A stretch of DNA of 64,000 bases from Cedecea neteri (GTDB lineage Bacteria > Pseudomonadota > Gammaproteobacteria > Enterobacterales > Enterobacteriaceae): contig NZ_CP009459.1 of NCBI RefSeq assembly GCF_000758325.1, positions 930,001 through 994,000 of the forward strand, read 5' to 3'. The position numbers were made by a program, and so were the translations under genes. The notes under the pieces are model-generated. The model did no database searches. It was not told the origin of the DNA and saw only the letters and a program-made list of their open reading frames with translations. Positions 61,952 through 64,000 of the stretch are shown in pieces. The stretch's first letter is position 1, and every line of letters starts with the position of its first letter.

Positions 61952-62682
61952 GCCTTCTTCCCAGCAAGGTTCAACAGGAACCAGTTGGCAAGCGTCATAA
62001 TTTCCTCGGCAATCAATGAATCCGGACGGTATTCGCCAAGCGGCTGTTTTACCGCCGCACTTTCGGCCATCGCCTCATCCCGGTGAAGAATAATGGGGAT
62101 CATCGTGCGCTGGCTTTGCAGCCAAATTTGGTAGATATCATCCTGCAGCTGACTGGCCACCTGCAGATAGTTCACCAGGATATGCGCCCCTTGCGGCAAG
62201 GCCTGCTGATGCAAACGAATATGGCAGTTGGTGTCTGGTTTAACCACCGTCACCACGCTGTCGGTTTGTGCCAGAATCTGGCGGGTTAAGGCATTAAAAC
62301 CGTAGGGTAAATCCAGCAAGATCCACTGGTAACGCTGGCTCGCCTTCAGGTCGGCAAGAAAATGGCTGAACTTGCCAAGGGCTTTTTCCACCGTGTCGAA
62401 CGTTTCATGCTCAGCCGGGCTAAGCTGGCCGAACGGCAGCACGTCGAGATGGCTGGTATAGCGCCACGCGCATTTGCGCCAGTCTTCGTTATCCAGCATG
62501 GCTCGCGCCCAGCCCTTAGGCTCTGCGAAATCAATATTATAAAACAGACGCAGCAGGTTATCTGGCGAGATATCCACCACCAGTACCGATTCCCCAAGTT
62601 GCTGCAACGACCAACCAAGCGCCGCGGTAATAGACGTCGTCCCTACGCCACCACGCAGCCCTTGCAACCCAATGACAGCCAT
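61948..62682 (-). CDS. bcsQ: Cellulose biosynthesis protein BcsQ (MinD/ParA-like ATPase)
   Basis: 244 aa (E. coli 250). Deviant Walker A LRGGVGTTSITAALGW (about 7-22), VLVVDISPDN (Walker B region) and YQWILLDLPYG. The first Gly-rich loop has Arg in place of the usual signature Lys, as in other BcsQ proteins. It binds BcsR and localises cellulose synthesis to the pole. In E. coli K-12 the gene carries a stop codon; here it is open end to end. ATG overlaps nothing upstream and sits 12 bases after bcsR; its end overlaps bcsA by four bases. Confidence 0.95.
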   Translation of the reverse strand: MAVIGLQGLRGGVGTTSITAALGWSLQQLGESVLVVDISPDNLLRLFYNIDFAEPKGWARAMLDNEDWRKCAWRYTSHLDVLPFGQLSPAEHETFDTVEKALGKFSHFLADLKASQRYQWILLDLPYGFNALTRQILAQTDSVVTVVKPDTNCHIRLHQQALPQGAHILVNYLQVASQLQDDIYQIWLQSQRTMIPIILHRDEAMAESAAVKQPLGEYRPDSLIAEEIMTLANWFLLNLAGKKA

Positions 62683-62694
62683 CAGGCCTACTCC

Positions 62695-62880
62695 CTATTG
62701 TTGCGTTAATTCAGCCAGCAGCGGCCAACGTTTAATTGCCGCCGCCAGTTGTTCCTGCTGCGATATATCGGTGTAATCTATTTCGGGCAGTGAAAATGCT
62801 TTACTTAGCGCCAGAAAATCATTTTGGAAGGCATAAACAAGCTTGTTTTCCTGAGCATTGCCAGTCTCTTCATCTTGCAT
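62695..62880 (-). CDS. bcsR: Cellulose biosynthesis protein BcsR
   Basis: 61 aa (E. coli 62). Small partner of BcsQ, cytosolic, needed for BcsA stability and secretion. Conserved core LVYAFQNDFLALSKAFSLPEIDYTDISQQEQLAAAIKRWPLLAEL. The start is taken at 62880 for length; ATG at 62892 would add MTTK, but its GAGG lies right against the codon, whereas the same GAGGG is about 12 bases before 62880. First gene of the leftward bcs operon, divergent from bcsE. Confidence 0.9.
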   Translation of the reverse strand: MQDEETGNAQENKLVYAFQNDFLALSKAFSLPEIDYTDISQQEQLAAAIKRWPLLAELTQQ

Positions 62881-63053
62881 TTTAGTTGTCATCCCTCGGT
62901 CAGGTTTGGTCAGCAGTGATAACTGCAAATGCCTGGAAAACAAAAAATGTTTTACAATGCTAAAACTGATGCTGTTTATTTTCAATGGTAGGTTTCTTTC
63001 TCAGCTTACGCTAGTAAACTGACATACATACTAATTTATCTCCAGGGGACGGC

Positions 63054-64000
63054 ATGGAACCCATATTTTCGCTTGGCATCCGTTCGTTATGGAACGAATT
63101 GAATCATATGCCCGCAGGGGGCGTCTGGTGGCTGAACGTAGAAAGTCAGGATGATGCAATAAGTATTGTTAATCAGACAGTTGCCGCCCAAGAGTCGACG
63201 ACAAAGGCTGCCGTCATTTCAATGTCGGCAAAGTCCGGGCAAGCGATAAAGCTAGATCCGGGCAAAGGGCCAGAAAAACTACGCCTTTTTACCATGCCCT
63301 CATCCCTCAATGGACTCAATGCGCTACGCCGCGATCTGATGTGCAGTATTAATCCTGAACACTACTTTTTTATACTCTTAAGTTCTGATAACGTCTGGGA
63401 AAATATCCCCCCAGCGGACTTACGTCATTGGCTCGCCGCAATGGGAAAATGGACTAAACGCAATAAGTGCAGTCTGCTTTTTGTTAATGTCGGAAATAAC
63501 AATGATAAACAATTCTCGTTATTAGTCAGCGAGCATCGCAGCCTGTCCGGGCTTGCCAGCCTGCGGGCGCAAAGCGATATCCATCGCTATGACATCGCCT
63601 TTTGGTGTAACGAGAAAGGCGTCACGGCCGATCAACAACTAAATATTCAATGGCAAAACAAAGCATGGCAGGTGCAGGAAAATTCTGAAAGCTCACCGCA
63701 GCCGCGCAGCGATGAAAAAAGCGTTCTCAGCCATATTGCTGTCCTGGAAGGCGCTCCTGCCCTGTCGGAAAACTGGCAGCTCTTCGAAAACAATGAGCAA
63801 CTGTTTGATGCCGCGCGAACTGCGCAGGCCGCCACAATTATTTTCTCGCTCACCCAGAATAGCCAAATCAACAGCATCGCCCGCCAGATTCACGCCCTTC
63901 GCCGCCAGCGCGGCAGCGCGCTGAAGCTGATCGTGCGGGAAAACCAGGCCAGCCTGCGAGCCACCGATGAACGGCTTCTGCTGGGCTGCGGGGCAACGCT
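63054..64000 (+). CDS. bcsE: Cellulose biosynthesis protein BcsE, N-terminal part
   Basis: The gene runs off the window; about 315 of some 520 residues are present. Starts MEPIFSLGIRSLWNELNHMPAGGVWWLNV with AGGGG six bases before the ATG. The middle part, including NNNDKQFSLLVSEHRSLSGLASLRAQ, RYDIAFWCNEKGV and HALRRQRGSALKLIVREN, follows E. coli BcsE (degenerate receiver-like and ATPase-like domain). BcsE binds c-di-GMP through its C-terminal GIL domain, which is outside the window, and recruits the Bcs complex. Divergent from bcsR with 173 bases between. Confidence 0.94.
   Translation, partial: MEPIFSLGIRSLWNELNHMPAGGVWWLNVESQDDAISIVNQTVAAQESTTKAAVISMSAKSGQAIKLDPGKGPEKLRLFTMPSSLNGLNALRRDLMCSINPEHYFFILLSSDNVWENIPPADLRHWLAAMGKWTKRNKCSLLFVNVGNNNDKQFSLLVSEHRSLSGLASLRAQSDIHRYDIAFWCNEKGVTADQQLNIQWQNKAWQVQENSESSPQPRSDEKSVLSHIAVLEGAPALSENWQLFENNEQLFDAARTAQAATIIFSLTQNSQINSIARQIHALRRQRGSALKLIVRENQASLRATDERLLLGCGAT

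Overview
The window is chromosomal DNA of a member of the Enterobacteriaceae that is not E. coli. Most genes are collinear, near-full-length homologues of E. coli K-12 genes (glv, yidP-yidE-ibpB-ibpA-yidQ-yidR, dgoTDAKR, yidA-yidB-gyrB-recF-dnaN-dnaA, rpmH-rnpA-yidD-yidC-mnmE, yieE-yieF-adeP-yieH, then yhjC-D-E-G, pdeH, kdgK, yhjJ, dctA, pdeK and the bcs locus). Gene-by-gene identification rests on recalled protein families and visible motifs; no database search was run.

Layout. 1-5600 is accessory: the 3' end of a nucleoside hydrolase gene, a three-gene polar amino-acid ABC importer with ArgR-like boxes, a secreted GH5-like protein in which both catalytic glutamates appear to be replaced, and a RES-type toxin with an unusually large antitoxin. 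5760-9648 is an alpha-glucoside PTS operon (6-phospho-alpha-glucosidase and EIICB) with a divergent GntR regulator. 9664-14320 holds yidE, the ibpAB small heat-shock operon (sigma-32 promoter, two ROSE-type RNA thermometers), yidQ and yidR. 14363-16489 is an insertion relative to E. coli: a LysR regulator divergent from a Tat-exported agmatine-deiminase-family protein. 16522-21240 is the D-galactonate operon. 21467-28932 is yidA, yidB and the replication/topology genes gyrB-recF-dnaN-dnaA; 29526-33352 is the divergent rpmH-to-mnmE group. 33672-37237 is yieE-yieF-adeP-yieH, with tna, mdtL and yidZ missing.

At about 37240-37310, marked by a REP-like palindrome, the E. coli order breaks: the dnaA-side block is joined to the yhj/bcs block. 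37315-49848 carries an SDR gene, yhjC, yhjD, an inserted hexapeptide acetyltransferase, yhjE, yhjG, pdeH, kdgK (with a pair of inverted KdgR-like sites), yhjJ and dctA. 50030-62880 is pdeK followed by bcsC-Z-B-A-Q-R, all read leftward, with bcsE divergent and cut by the window end.

Functionally the window joins sugar-acid and alpha-glucoside catabolism (glv, dgo and kdgK, all feeding central metabolism), replication and translation housekeeping, and cellulose/c-di-GMP control (BcsA PilZ domain as c-di-GMP receptor; PdeH and PdeK as EAL proteins). A dispersed repeat of about 110 bp with a GAGGGAAAAA hairpin occurs twice: downstream of the nucleoside hydrolase and inside the bcs operon between bcsA and bcsB. 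No rRNA, tRNA, CRISPR array, insertion sequence or prophage was seen.
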